From: an uncultured Slackia sp.
GTDB taxonomy: Bacteria > Actinomycetota > Coriobacteriia > Coriobacteriales > Eggerthellaceae
NCBI RefSeq assembly: GCF_934630525.1
Contig: NZ_CAKTVX010000009.1
Coordinates: 23,869 to 87,868 of the forward strand
Direction: 5' to 3'
Length of the DNA: 64,000 bases
Made by a program: the position numbers and the translations under genes. The notes beneath the pieces were generated by a model, which did not search any database, was not told where the DNA came from, and saw nothing but the letters and a program-made list of their open reading frames with translations. Within the stretch, counting starts at the first letter, position 1. Every line of letters begins with the position of its first letter. Below are positions 24,802 to 32,760 of the stretch, piece after piece.

Positions 24802-25827
24802 TTAGCAAATGCGCGGAAGCTGTTCGCCTACGAGCATATCGAGGATACGGCGCGTGCCGAAGCCCGTTTCCAGAAAGACTTTCGGGCCGCGGGTTTCGTT
24901 GGCCTCCTCGACGCGGCCGATAATGGCGGCATCGGCGCCGTATTTGTTGGCCTTCATGGCAGCGAGCGCGGCTTCGGCCTGCTTGGCGGGCACGATGCAG
25001 ACCATTTTGCCTTCGTTGGCAACCTGGAATACGTCGTAGCCGAGCATGTCGCACGCGCCACGTACCACGTCTTTCACGGGAACGCGGTCTTCCGAGACCA
25101 CCATGTCAACGCCGCTTTGCGCGCCCAGCTCGTTGAGCGTCGAGGCCAAGCCGCCGCGGGTGGGGTCGCGGAAGCAGCGCGTATCGGGGGCGGCGGCGAG
25201 CACGTCGGCAATAAGGCCGTTCAGAGGGGCGGCGTCGCTTTCGATGGGAGCGTTGAACGAGAGGTTCTCGCGCTGGCTCATGATGCAAATGCCGTGATCG
25301 CCCAGCGTGCCGGAAAGCAGAATGGCGTCTCCGGGCTTGCAGTTCGCGCCAGAAAGCTCGACGTCGGCCGGCACCAGGCCCACGCCTGCTGTGTTGATGT
25401 AAATGCCGTCGCCGTGTCCGCGATTCACGACTTTCGTGTCGCCCGTTACCACATGTACGCCGGCCTCGGCAGCGACTTCGCGAATCGTTTCGCAAATGCG
25501 GCGCAGGTCATCCATGGGGAAGCCCTCTTCGAGCACCATGGCGACCGAGAGGTATTTCACCTTGGCGCCGCTCGTGGCAACGTCGTTCACCGTGCCGCAA
25601 ACGGCCAGACGGCCGATGTTGCCGCCGGGGAAGAAATGCGGCGTGACCACGAACGTGTCGGTGGAAAACGCCAAGCGCTCGCCAGGGGCGGGGGCAGGCA
25701 GAAGCGCCGCGTCGTTGCCCTGGGCAAGTTCTTCAGAGCCATATGTCGCGGCGAACACGTCGTCGATGATGCGCTTCATCATGGTTCCGCCGGAGCCATG
25801 ACCCAAAAGAACAGTTTCGTCAGCCAT
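24802..25827 (-). CDS. hypE: Hydrogenase maturation factor HypE
   Basis: HypE receives a carbamoyl group from HypF on its C-terminal cysteine and dehydrates it to thiocyanate, the source of the cyanide ligands of [NiFe]-hydrogenase. The 341-residue protein starts at 25827 with GGGAG upstream. The AIRS-type ATP site shows as 'GHGSGGTMMKRII', 'GNDAALLP' and 'VTGDTKVVNRGHGDGIYINT'. The C-terminus is '...EQLPRIC', with the required last-residue cysteine. It is the final gene of the operon, separated from hypD by 230 bases that hold a family I repeat. Confidence 0.97.
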   Translation of the reverse strand: MADETVLLGHGSGGTMMKRIIDDVFAATYGSEELAQGNDAALLPAPAPGERLAFSTDTFVVTPHFFPGGNIGRLAVCGTVNDVATSGAKVKYLSVAMVLEEGFPMDDLRRICETIREVAAEAGVHVVTGDTKVVNRGHGDGIYINTAGVGLVPADVELSGANCKPGDAILLSGTLGDHGICIMSQRENLSFNAPIESDAAPLNGLIADVLAAAPDTRCFRDPTRGGLASTLNELGAQSGVDMVVSEDRVPVKDVVRGACDMLGYDVFQVANEGKMVCIVPAKQAEAALAAMKANKYGADAAIIGRVEEANETRGPKVFLETGFGTRRILDMLVGEQLPRIC

Positions 25828-25899
25828 TATGAAAACTCCCTTCATCGGGTGATGAGTGTGGACCCCATCCAGTAATAGCGGGATTCGATGGGCGATTTC

Positions 25900-26043
25900 G
25901 GTGGTTCCTCGCGGAGGGGCCGCTACGACATGCCCGCTCGGCTACCGGCCGCTTTGCGGCCTATGCGCCTCGCTCCGGTTTCCCGTTTTGGAAAAAATTG
26001 AGAAACCGAGCATGTCGAAGCGGCCCCTCCGCGAGGAACCACC
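25900..26043 (-). repeat. Family I structured repeat, copy 3, between hypD and hypE
   Basis: A perfect 25-base inverted repeat, 25900-25924 with 26019-26043, is followed after one mismatch by CGACATGC/GCATGTCG. Read on the minus strand the core matches copies 1 and 2 (TGCTCGGTTTCTCA, ACGGGAAACCGGAGC, GGCGCATAGGCCGC, AGCGGCCGGTAGCCGAGCGGGCAT). The outer arms share no sequence with copies 1 and 2, yet are complementary to each other. The inner pair also changes together (GAAATGC/GCATTTC against GACATGC/GCATGTC). It lies 14 bases after the hypD stop in the transcribed direction. Confidence 0.85.
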
Positions 26044-26057
26044 AGCCATCATCATAG

Positions 26058-27137
26058 TTAGTAATACCTGAAATACGCGGCGCAGGAGCCCTCGGAGCTC
26101 ACCATGCAGGGCCCTACGGGGTTTTCCGGCGTGCAAACCTTGCGGAACAGCGGGCATTCGCTTGGTGCCATAATGCCGCGCAGGACATCGCCGCAGCGGC
26201 ACCCCTTCGGCTCGATCGTGGGCTCTACCTCGACCTCATGCACGCGCATCGCATCGAAATCGGCGAATTCATCGCGAATTCGGTAGCCGCTTCCCTCGAT
26301 GGGGCCAAGGCCGCGCCATGTCGCGGTGCAGGTATCGAACACCTCGTCAATCGCGGCAAGTGCCACGGGATTGCCCTCGGGCATGACGCCGCGCGCGTAC
26401 GCGTTCTCGATTTCGGCGCGCCCTTCGTGCAGCTGGCGCATAATCATGGCGATGCCTTCGAGCACGTCAAGCGGCTCGAACCCGGTGATAACGCCGGGGA
26501 TGTGGTATTTCTCGGCCAAAAACTGGTAAGGCTTCATTCCAATGATGGTGCTTACGTGCCCCGGCAAAATGAGGGCGTTAACCTTCAGCTCGGGGTCGCC
26601 CATGAGCACGTCGAGCGCACCGGGCATGTTCTTGTGCGCTGCATATACGCTGAAATTGGCAAGCCCCATCGCCTTGGCGCGTTTGATCGCCATGGCAACG
26701 AGCGGCGTGGTGGTTTCAAAGCCGACGCCTACGAAAATGACGGGACGCGTGGGGTTTTCCTTGGCGACCGTCAGCGCGTCGAGGGGCGAATACACGATGC
26801 GAATGTCGCGCCCCGCGGCCTGTTCCTTAAGAAGCGAGCTCGTGGAGCCAGGCACGCGCGTCATGTCGCCGAAGGTGGTGATAATCACGTTCGGAACGCG
26901 CGAGAGCGCGATGACCGTATCGATGTCGTGGTTGCTCGTCACGCATACGGGGCAGCCTGGACCGCTTGCGAGGCGGCAGCCTTCGGGCATGAGCGAACGA
27001 ATGCCGTTTCGGGCGATGGCGACGGTGTGCGTTCCGCATACTTCCATAAGGGTCGCATGCTCGGGCGCGAGCGCCTGGATGCTTTCGATGAGCCCGCGTG
27101 CAAGCACGGGGTCTTTGAAGCTGTTTTGGTCAACCAT
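26058..27137 (-). CDS. hypD: Hydrogenase maturation factor HypD
   Basis: HypD carries a [4Fe-4S] cluster and, with HypC, is the scaffold on which Fe(CN)2CO is assembled. The 359-residue protein has the family cysteines in 'LMEVCGTHTVAIARNGI', 'GCRLASGPGCPVCVTS', a conserved 'GVGFETTTPLVA', and the C-terminal cluster region 'PKGCRCGDVLRGIMAPSECPLF' in part. ATG 27137 lies just after the hypC stop; a GTG at 27146 is also in frame. The spacing suggests translational coupling with hypC. Confidence 0.97.
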   Translation of the reverse strand: MVDQNSFKDPVLARGLIESIQALAPEHATLMEVCGTHTVAIARNGIRSLMPEGCRLASGPGCPVCVTSNHDIDTVIALSRVPNVIITTFGDMTRVPGSTSSLLKEQAAGRDIRIVYSPLDALTVAKENPTRPVIFVGVGFETTTPLVAMAIKRAKAMGLANFSVYAAHKNMPGALDVLMGDPELKVNALILPGHVSTIIGMKPYQFLAEKYHIPGVITGFEPLDVLEGIAMIMRQLHEGRAEIENAYARGVMPEGNPVALAAIDEVFDTCTATWRGLGPIEGSGYRIRDEFADFDAMRVHEVEVEPTIEPKGCRCGDVLRGIMAPSECPLFRKVCTPENPVGPCMVSSEGSCAAYFRYY

Positions 27138-27146
27138 GGCTGCCAC

Positions 27147-27395
27147 CTACACCGCGGGCGCGGGTTGCACGTCGTCGGCGAATTCGGGGAATTGGCGAAT
27201 AAGATCGAGCGTTTCGTTCGCGGCCTGTTCGCTTACCACCTCAATCGCGAATCCCGCATGCACCAGCACGTAGTCGCCTACGGTTGCCTGCGGGGTAAGG
27301 TCGATGGAGATGGAGCGCGTGACGCCCAAAATGTCGACGGTGGCCATATTGCCCTCGTCGAGCTCGGTGATTTTTGCGGGAATCGCAAGGCACAT
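27147..27395 (-). CDS. hypC: Hydrogenase maturation chaperone HypC
   Basis: This 82-residue protein starts 'MCLAIPAKI', where Cys2 is essential for iron transfer from HypD to the hydrogenase large subunit. The remainder folds as a small OB-like barrel ('VDILGVTRSISIDL', 'GDYVLVHAGFAIEVV'). It lies between hypF and hypD with short gaps. Only one HypC-type chaperone is present in the window, so specificity for a particular hydrogenase is not evident. Confidence 0.97.
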   Translation of the reverse strand: MCLAIPAKITELDEGNMATVDILGVTRSISIDLTPQATVGDYVLVHAGFAIEVVSEQAANETLDLIRQFPEFADDVQPAPAV

Positions 27396-27410
27396 ATTGG
27401 GTTCCTCCCT

Positions 27411-29897
27411 CTATTTCTGCGCATCTGCCTGCGCGTGGCGCGCTGCGGCGATGACGGCTTGTCCGAATGAAACGCCGCCGTCGTTGCACGGCAGCTCTTT
27501 ATTGAGTGCGACGGTGAAGCCGGCGGCTTCGAGCGCGGCGAGCGTGTGCTCGAGCAGGTAGCGATTCATGAATACGCCTCCCGAAAGCGCCACGGTAGAA
27601 ATGCCGTAGGCGGCATTTGCCACCAGGCATGCCTGCATAATGGCCTCGACCATGGCGTCGTGGAACTTGCGGGCGATATCCGACGTCGCCACGCCTGCCG
27701 CCATGTCATCGAGCATGCTCGCGAATACGGGCTGGGCGTCGAGCAGAATGACACTCGTGTCATGCGCGGTGCTGTCGGGGTTGGCGCAATTCTTGGAAAC
27801 GCCCATGTGGTAGGCGTCGCCTGCGGCTTCGGGGTCGATGGTTCGCTTTCGGCCCAACGAGGCGTCGCTTATGGCCGCCTCCAGCAACGCAGCGGCTTCG
27901 CCTTCGTAGGCGGGGTGCTCGCATACGCCCAAAAGCGCGCTCGCGGCGTCGAACAGCCGGCCGACGCTTGAGGTGCGCGGGCAATTCAGGTCGCGTTCAA
28001 TCATGTGGTCGCACACCTGGGCGGCATCGCCGAGCGCCTCAATCGCGGGGGCGGCCGCGGGGTGATCGAGCAGGTCGAATTCGTGCAATGCCCCATAGGC
28101 CATGCGCAGCGGGTTTTTCACCGCCGCCGCGCCGCCTGGCATGGGAAGGTAGGCGAAGTTCGCGAATCTCTCGAAATCGGTTCGGTTCGCGAGCAGAACC
28201 TCGCCGCCCCAAATGCGCCCGTCGTAACCGTAGCCCGTGCCGTCGAAAGCAACTCCAATGGTCGCTTCGTCGAGGCCGCATTCGGCCATGGCGCTTACGA
28301 TGTGCGCGTGATGGTGCTGGATTTTCTCAAGGGGCAGCTCTTCGCCTGCGTCGGCTGCGCGGCGATGGGCCTCTTCGGCCCATTTCGACGAGAGGTATTC
28401 GGGGTGCATGTCGGACGCAAGGCTTTCGGCCACGGCTTGGAACAGGCTCTCGAAATGCTCTTTTGCCGAAAGCCACGCGTCGAATGTCTCGGCGTTTTCC
28501 ATGTCACCAATATGCTGGCTCACGAACGCCTCGTCGCCGCGCAGCAGACAGAACGTATTCTTTTGTTCGGGGCCTGCGGCGAACAGCACGCGCTTTGCCT
28601 GGCCGCTGTCCTGATCACCCTTCTTCGCAAGCGAAATTGGCATGGGCGCGAACCCGCGCGCGCGGCGCACCATTTGCACGGCGTCGCCGGCGCTGCCCGC
28701 CGAAATCACGCGCACGACCGAATCGTCGAAACGGCAGCGAATGGGGCGGTTGTTGCCCAGGAACGCGTCGGTGATGCCTGCGAGCTGGGAGCGCGCCTCG
28801 TCATCGGTCATGCAAATGGGCTCATCGTGCAGATTGCCCGACGTCATGACGAGCGGTCCGCCGAACGCGGCAAGCAGCAGGTGCTGCACCGGCGTATACG
28901 GCAGCATAACGCCCAGTTCGGGAAGATGGTCGGCGAGGCCTGCGGCGAATTGCGCGTCGCTGCGCTTCTTCAAGAGCACGATGGGTCGCTGCGTGCCCGT
29001 GAGCAAGCGGCGTTCGGCGTCGTTGACCTGGCAGGTTTCACGCACATCGTCGAGCGTGCGATACATAACCGCGAATGCTTTGCCTTCGCGGCGCTTGCGG
29101 CGGCGCAGCTCGGCGAGGGCTTCGGGGTTGCGTGCGTCGCATGCCAAATGGAAGCCGCCAAGGCCTTTCACGGCGACGATGGCCCCTTCATGCAAAAGTT
29201 CGGCCGCGCGCGCGAAAATCGCATCGCTGGCCTGAAGGGTGCAACCCCACAGCGTTCCGTCCTCGTCAGCATCGGCGCCGTCAAAAGCTTTGTCCGTTGC
29301 GGGGTTTTCCGCAAAGCTCTTTTCCCACCAGGAGATATGGGGACCGCATTCGAAGCATGCGTCGGGCTGTGCGTGGAAGCGCCTGTCCGCCGGGTTGCGA
29401 TATTCGGCGTCGCACGCTTCGCACATGGGAAATCCCGCCATGGAAGTTTTCGCGCGATCATAGGGGAGGCTGTCGATGATCGTGAAGCGCGGTCCGCAAT
29501 TCGTGCAATTGATGAACGGGTAATGGTAGCGGCGGTTGTGCGGGTCGAACAGCTCGGCCACGCATTCGTCGCACGTCGCCAAGTCGGGCGACACCAGGGT
29601 GGTCGCGTCGGCTTCGGCTTCGTCCGAATAGCGAATTTCGAAATCGGAGAACCCTTCGAGAGGGGCTTCTTTCATATTGATTTCGTCCACGCGCGAGGCG
29701 GCCGGCGCATTGCTGTTGATTTCCATAACCAACGCGTCGATGTCTTCGGGCTCGCCTTCCGCGTGCACGAAGACGCCCGCGGTGGCGTTGAGCACCCAAC
29801 CGCAGATGTTGTGGCGCAGCGCGGCGTTGAAGACGAACGGGCGAAAGCCTACGCCTTGAACGACGCCATGAACTTCTATGTCGAGGGCTTCTCTCAT
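27411..29897 (-). CDS. hypF: Carbamoyltransferase HypF
   Basis: HypF makes carbamoyl-adenylate from carbamoyl phosphate and ATP and passes the carbamoyl group to HypE. The 828-residue protein shows an acylphosphatase domain (residues 1-95, 'VVQGVGFRPFV' with Arg19), two zinc fingers starting at Cys109/Cys112 ('CDECVAELFD', 'CTNCGPRFT', 'CEACDAEY', 'CFECGP'), a YrdC-like domain ('VKGLGGFHLACDA', 'KAFAVM'), and a Kae1-like carbamoyltransferase domain ('HHHAHIVSAMAE', 'ALSGGVFMN'). Its length is slightly above the usual 750-800. AAGGAG precedes the ATG. Confidence 0.97.
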   Translation of the reverse strand: MREALDIEVHGVVQGVGFRPFVFNAALRHNICGWVLNATAGVFVHAEGEPEDIDALVMEINSNAPAASRVDEINMKEAPLEGFSDFEIRYSDEAEADATTLVSPDLATCDECVAELFDPHNRRYHYPFINCTNCGPRFTIIDSLPYDRAKTSMAGFPMCEACDAEYRNPADRRFHAQPDACFECGPHISWWEKSFAENPATDKAFDGADADEDGTLWGCTLQASDAIFARAAELLHEGAIVAVKGLGGFHLACDARNPEALAELRRRKRREGKAFAVMYRTLDDVRETCQVNDAERRLLTGTQRPIVLLKKRSDAQFAAGLADHLPELGVMLPYTPVQHLLLAAFGGPLVMTSGNLHDEPICMTDDEARSQLAGITDAFLGNNRPIRCRFDDSVVRVISAGSAGDAVQMVRRARGFAPMPISLAKKGDQDSGQAKRVLFAAGPEQKNTFCLLRGDEAFVSQHIGDMENAETFDAWLSAKEHFESLFQAVAESLASDMHPEYLSSKWAEEAHRRAADAGEELPLEKIQHHHAHIVSAMAECGLDEATIGVAFDGTGYGYDGRIWGGEVLLANRTDFERFANFAYLPMPGGAAAVKNPLRMAYGALHEFDLLDHPAAAPAIEALGDAAQVCDHMIERDLNCPRTSSVGRLFDAASALLGVCEHPAYEGEAAALLEAAISDASLGRKRTIDPEAAGDAYHMGVSKNCANPDSTAHDTSVILLDAQPVFASMLDDMAAGVATSDIARKFHDAMVEAIMQACLVANAAYGISTVALSGGVFMNRYLLEHTLAALEAAGFTVALNKELPCNDGGVSFGQAVIAAARHAQADAQK

Positions 29898-29912
29898 GGA
29901 TGCTCCTTGGGG

Positions 29913-30431
29913 CTAGTGCGTGTGGCTATGGCCGTGGGTATGCGGGTGGTCGTGCGCGTAAGCGCGCGCGGCATTCACGGCATCGGTGCCCGGTGTGGGC
30001 TGGTTGTCGTAGATGCCATGCCCCGTCGAGGTCATGGTGAGATGCCCGTGCGTTACGCCCTTCGTGCCCAGGATGATATTCGAGATGGTTTGAATCAGGC
30101 CGCTTTCGCCGCGCAGGATAATGACCTCCATGCAGGCTTCGGCATCGAGGTGCACATGCATGCTCGAGATGATTTGCTCGAAGAACTCGTGTTGAATGCC
30201 GTCGAGTTTGTCGCGCACGTCTCCCGTGTGGTGATTGAACACGATGGTGAGCGTGCCCATGACCTCTTCGCCGGGCATGGAGCATTCTTCCTCGATGAGC
30301 GCGTCGCGCACCAGGTCGCGAATGACCTCGCTGCGGTTTTTCGCCAGGCCGCGTCGCGCGACCAGGGCGTCGAAGCGAACCAAGAGGTTCTCGGGCATTG
30401 CGACCGAGAACCTCATAAGGTCTTGAGCCAT
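29913..30431 (-). CDS. nikR: Nickel-responsive regulator NikR with His-rich tail
   Basis: NikR is a ribbon-helix-helix repressor that binds DNA when loaded with nickel. The 172-residue protein begins with the ribbon-helix-helix ('MRFSVAMPENLLVRFDALV', 'NRSEVIRDLVRDAL'). The C-terminal ACT-like domain carries His81, His92, His94 and Cys100, with exactly the 11-2-6 spacing of the E. coli nickel ligands. Beyond the usual end of about 135 residues it has a roughly 35-residue extension ending 'HDHPHTHGHSHTH'. It lies 15 bases ahead of hypF, so nickel control of hydrogenase maturation is likely. Confidence 0.95.
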   Translation of the reverse strand: MAQDLMRFSVAMPENLLVRFDALVARRGLAKNRSEVIRDLVRDALIEEECSMPGEEVMGTLTIVFNHHTGDVRDKLDGIQHEFFEQIISSMHVHLDAEACMEVIILRGESGLIQTISNIILGTKGVTHGHLTMTSTGHGIYDNQPTPGTDAVNAARAYAHDHPHTHGHSHTH

Positions 30432-30434
30432 GAT

Positions 30435-30689
30435 TTACACCAGTTTGACGGTCACGCCGCTGGCCTTTTCAGCGTCGTCTTCCAGGGCTTCTTTGGCGTC
30501 GTCGAGCAGCGCGCGAATGTCGTCGAGGGCGCTCATGGCCGCATGGAGCTTCTCGCCGGCGGTTTCGAAGCCTGCGTCTTCTGCCTGGTGGGCCAGGTTG
30601 TGGGCCCAGCGGCGTTCCAGCTTGATGTGGTCGTCGATCTGCTCGATCATTTGCTCGAACTGGCCGGTGTTAATGCCGTTGGTGCACAT
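30435..30689 (-). CDS. Small helical protein heading the hyp/nikR operon
   Basis: This 84-residue protein has a GAGAGGAG site before its ATG at 30689. It is predicted all-helical ('FEQMIEQIDDHIKLERRWA', 'ALDDIRALLDDAKEALEDD') and carries several acidic residues and histidines, with one cysteine at residue 2. I do not recognise a family. It stops 3 bases before nikR and is thus the first gene of a six-gene unit. A role in nickel handling or hydrogenase assembly is suggested only by context. It has no counterpart in the standard hyp gene set. Confidence 0.75.
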   Translation of the reverse strand: MCTNGINTGQFEQMIEQIDDHIKLERRWAHNLAHQAEDAGFETAGEKLHAAMSALDDIRALLDDAKEALEDDAEKASGVTVKLV

Positions 30690-30993
30690 GGTGGCTCCTC
30701 TCACTGCGCCACGCGGGCGACGCTTCGGCCTCGTTGGCCGGTGGTCGTTGGGGCTGGCGCAAAAAATGGCGATGGGCGCGATGGGCGCTCATCCGTACGG
30801 TTTTCGGCGGGCGTTCGCTTTTAGACGTTACGTTGCCGCTCGCGACTGGAAGTGCGGCGACTGAGCGCGTTGCCTTTCGGGCGGGTTGCTCCGTCGGAGT
30901 TGCCCCGAAGAGGGTTTTGCTGTTTGGCCTCTCGGGTTTGGGGCTATTATGGTCCCGCGCGTGTTGCATTGAAAGCAAGAAAAGGGGATAGGT

Positions 30994-31440
30994 GTGAAAA
31001 AACCAGCGAAAAGTAACATGTATCTCGATGCGAAGTTCGAGCAGCTCGCGGAATACGATGCGGCCATTGCGGGCGACGTGGATGCCGATGCGTGCATCGT
31101 TGGTTTTGGCGAATTGCCTGACCAGGTGTTTTCTGCGCTTTGCGCGGCATGCGCAGGTATTGGCATGCCAGACCCCGTGATAGTGGATGCGTCGCTTGTT
31201 GGCGACCCCGCGCGTGCGACGTTCGTAGTGGAAGCGCTTGACCCAGCGGCGATTATCGTGGCCGATGGGATTGCGGCGGCCATGCTCTCAGATGGCTACC
31301 ATGCAAAGCTGCCGCTCAATGCCGCAACGCGCTTGTTGGGGCGCCCGTTCGTGGCGTTCGAATCGTTCCAGGAAGATTTGTCTGACGACAAGTTGAAGCA
31401 GCGCGACTGGGCGCTCATCAAAACGCTGAAACGTGCGTAA
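30994..31440 (+). CDS. Uncharacterised 148-residue protein next to the hyp operon
   Basis: I do not recognise this protein. GTG 30994 is preceded by AGGGG. It is soluble, with alternating beta and helix ('ACIVGFGELPDQVFSALCAA', 'MPDPVIVDASLVGD', 'AAIIVADGIAAAML'), consistent with a small alpha/beta fold. It is divergent from the hyp/nikR operon across a 304-base gap, and convergent with the HxlR gene, from which it is separated by one base. A possible -10 TATTAT lies near 30945. The function is unknown and codon use looks like its neighbours. Confidence 0.72.
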   Translation: MKKPAKSNMYLDAKFEQLAEYDAAIAGDVDADACIVGFGELPDQVFSALCAACAGIGMPDPVIVDASLVGDPARATFVVEALDPAAIIVADGIAAAMLSDGYHAKLPLNAATRLLGRPFVAFESFQEDLSDDKLKQRDWALIKTLKRA

Positions 31441-31441
31441 C

Positions 31442-31798
31442 TTAGTTCTGCTTGTAGGTGGCTTCTTCTTCAATGATGAGTTCGGCCATGTGCGCCTCGC
31501 CCCAGACGCGCATGGCGTCGATGACGGGCTCGAGGCTGCGGCCGCGATCGGTGAGCGTATATTCGACGCGCGGCGGCACTTCGGCAAACACTTCACGCTT
31601 GAGCAGGCCGTCTTCTTCCATGGCACGCAAATTTGAGGTGAGCACTTTTTGGGAGATGCTGCCGATAGATTTCTTCAGCTCGCCAAAGCGTTTCGTGCCG
31701 GTAAGAAGGTCGCGAAGAATGAGGACTTTCCATTTGTCAGACATGAAGGAAAGCGTCGCCTCGACGGGAGATGAAGTTCTAGACAGCTTAGTGGCCAT
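31442..31798 (-). CDS. HxlR-family winged-helix transcriptional regulator
   Basis: The 118-residue protein has the HxlR core: 'FMSDKWKVLILRDLLTGTKR', 'FGELKKSIGSISQKVLTSNL', and 'VPPRVEYTLTDRGRSLEPVI' quoted in part. Members form dimers and often sense electrophiles or quinones. The usual sensing cysteine near the N-terminus is absent; this protein contains no cysteine at all. It is convergent with the unknown gene at 30994. A perfect 8-base dyad at 31922-31941 lies 123 bases upstream of the start and could be its operator. Confidence 0.9.
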   Translation of the reverse strand: MATKLSRTSSPVEATLSFMSDKWKVLILRDLLTGTKRFGELKKSIGSISQKVLTSNLRAMEEDGLLKREVFAEVPPRVEYTLTDRGRSLEPVIDAMRVWGEAHMAELIIEEEATYKQN

Positions 31799-31921
31799 GC
31801 GCCATGGATCCTTTCGCTCGTGCGGTGTTTAAGGTGTGTGTAAGCGAAACTTATGAAATTGTGTGCGGTTGCTGGTTGCACGGTGGTTAGTATCCCACAG
31901 AAACCTGATTACCGCAAATAA

Positions 31922-31941
31922 TTCATAGGGTTTCCTATGAA
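31922..31941. promoter_or_regulatory. Possible operator dyad upstream of the HxlR gene
   Basis: TTCATAGG-GTTT-CCTATGAA is a perfect 8-base inverted repeat in the 391-base gap between the HxlR gene and the ferredoxin gene. It is compact, as expected for a winged-helix dimer site. The assignment to HxlR is an inference from position. Confidence 0.4.
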
Positions 31942-32064
31942 AAAAACGAGCAATTCGAAAATGCAATTTGTTGCATGCGGCTATCTTCTGAACGTGTGAC
32001 GTGGGGTTTTGCTAACGCGTTACAAAAAGGTTGGAACCGTTCAACGCCATTTCCGAATTTCTTC

Positions 32065-32092
32065 TTGCAAACGCTGCAAGTCATGGTATTTT
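32065..32092 (+). promoter_or_regulatory. Candidate promoter of the ferredoxin gene
   Basis: TTGCAA at 32065-32070 and TATTTT at 32087-32092 are 16 bases apart. The leader would be about 90 bases. The rest of the gap 31799-32189 shows only the dyad at 31922 and is less G+C rich than its surroundings. Confidence 0.4.
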
Positions 32093-32189
32093 GCGGTCAG
32101 TGATTTGAGCCGGCGGGGTGCCGGTTTGAGTTTTTGTCAGTGTTGATTTTCAGCGTTGAAGCTGAGTACACAAGTGAGAGGAGCACACA

Positions 32190-32378
32190 ATGGCTCATCC
32201 TGTGCTTGAAACCGAAGAGTGCATTGGCTGCGGCATTTGCGTTGACGCTTGCCCGCAGGACGTTTTGGAGATTGCCGGCGGCGTTGTCGTTGTCGAGAAC
32301 GAAGATGCATGCATCGCCTGCGGCGATTGCGTCGAGGAATGCCCCATGGGCTGCATCACCGAGATCAGCGAAGACTAA
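32190..32378 (+). CDS. 2[4Fe-4S] ferredoxin
   Basis: The 62-residue protein has two complete cluster motifs, 'CIGCGICVDACPQD' at about residues 11-24 and 'CIACGDCVEECPMG' at about 41-54, each C-x2-C-x2-C-x3-CP. It is a low-potential electron carrier of the clostridial type. GAGAGGAG precedes the ATG at 32190. It is monocistronic, with its own terminator. Likely partners such as hydrogenase or 2-oxoacid oxidoreductases are not encoded in the window. Confidence 0.96.
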   Translation: MAHPVLETEECIGCGICVDACPQDVLEIAGGVVVVENEDACIACGDCVEECPMGCITEISED

Positions 32379-32399
32379 TTCAGATTTTGGTTGCCTTTG

Positions 32400-32441
32400 A
32401 AGGCCCCGCGTTCGAGATGAGCGCGGGGCCTTCGTTCGTTT
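32400..32441 (+). terminator. Terminator of the ferredoxin gene
   Basis: AAGGCCCCGCG at 32400-32410 pairs with CGCGGGGCCTT at 32422-32432, followed by CGTTCGTTTT. Confidence 0.85.
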
Positions 32442-32505
32442 TGGGCTGAAAGTGAAGGAGCTTCGCGAAGGAGACGTTTGCAGATAGATTTCGCGAGAGC
32501 GGCGT

Positions 32506-32570
32506 TTGCAAATGGCGGCGGTTTTGACCACGATTTACGCCGAAGTGGTCAAAACCGCCGCTATTTGCAA
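32506..32570. repeat. Long 26-base inverted repeat with 13-base loop
   Basis: Positions 32506-32531 and 32545-32570 are complementary at 25 of 26 bases. The stem includes GGCGGTTTTGACCAC/GTGGTCAAAACCGCC and TTGCAAAT ends, closing on a loop GATTTACGCCGAA. No T run follows, so it is not a classic terminator. It is the only copy seen in the window. The rest of the gap 32379-32760 holds two terminators and no credible gene. Confidence 0.8.
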
Positions 32571-32721
32571 TCGATGGTGCGGTGCCCATGCTTGCCAAGC
32601 AAGGTTTTGCGCCTTCGCACTGGCAAATCTTGCGCCTTTGCGCTCGCGCTGGAAAAGTTTGCCCTTTCGCGCCGGCAGCGGCGTTTAAGTCAAAGCTGTG
32701 GCTCGGCATTCCCGGAAATAG

Positions 32722-32749
32722 AAAAAGGCCAGGAGTGAACTCCTGGCCT
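32722..32749 (-). terminator. Terminator of tRNA-Leu
   Basis: On the minus strand GAGGCCAGGAG-TTCA-CTCCTGGCC is followed by TTTTT, 12 bases beyond the tRNA 3' end. Confidence 0.9.
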
Positions 32750-32760
32750 CAAGTTTTAAG

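Noticed and set aside
28005..30824. A 939-codon open frame on the plus strand across hypF and nikR.
   Set aside because: It runs opposite to well-supported hypF and nikR genes, has no recognisable domain and no ribosome site. Long antisense frames are expected at this G+C content.
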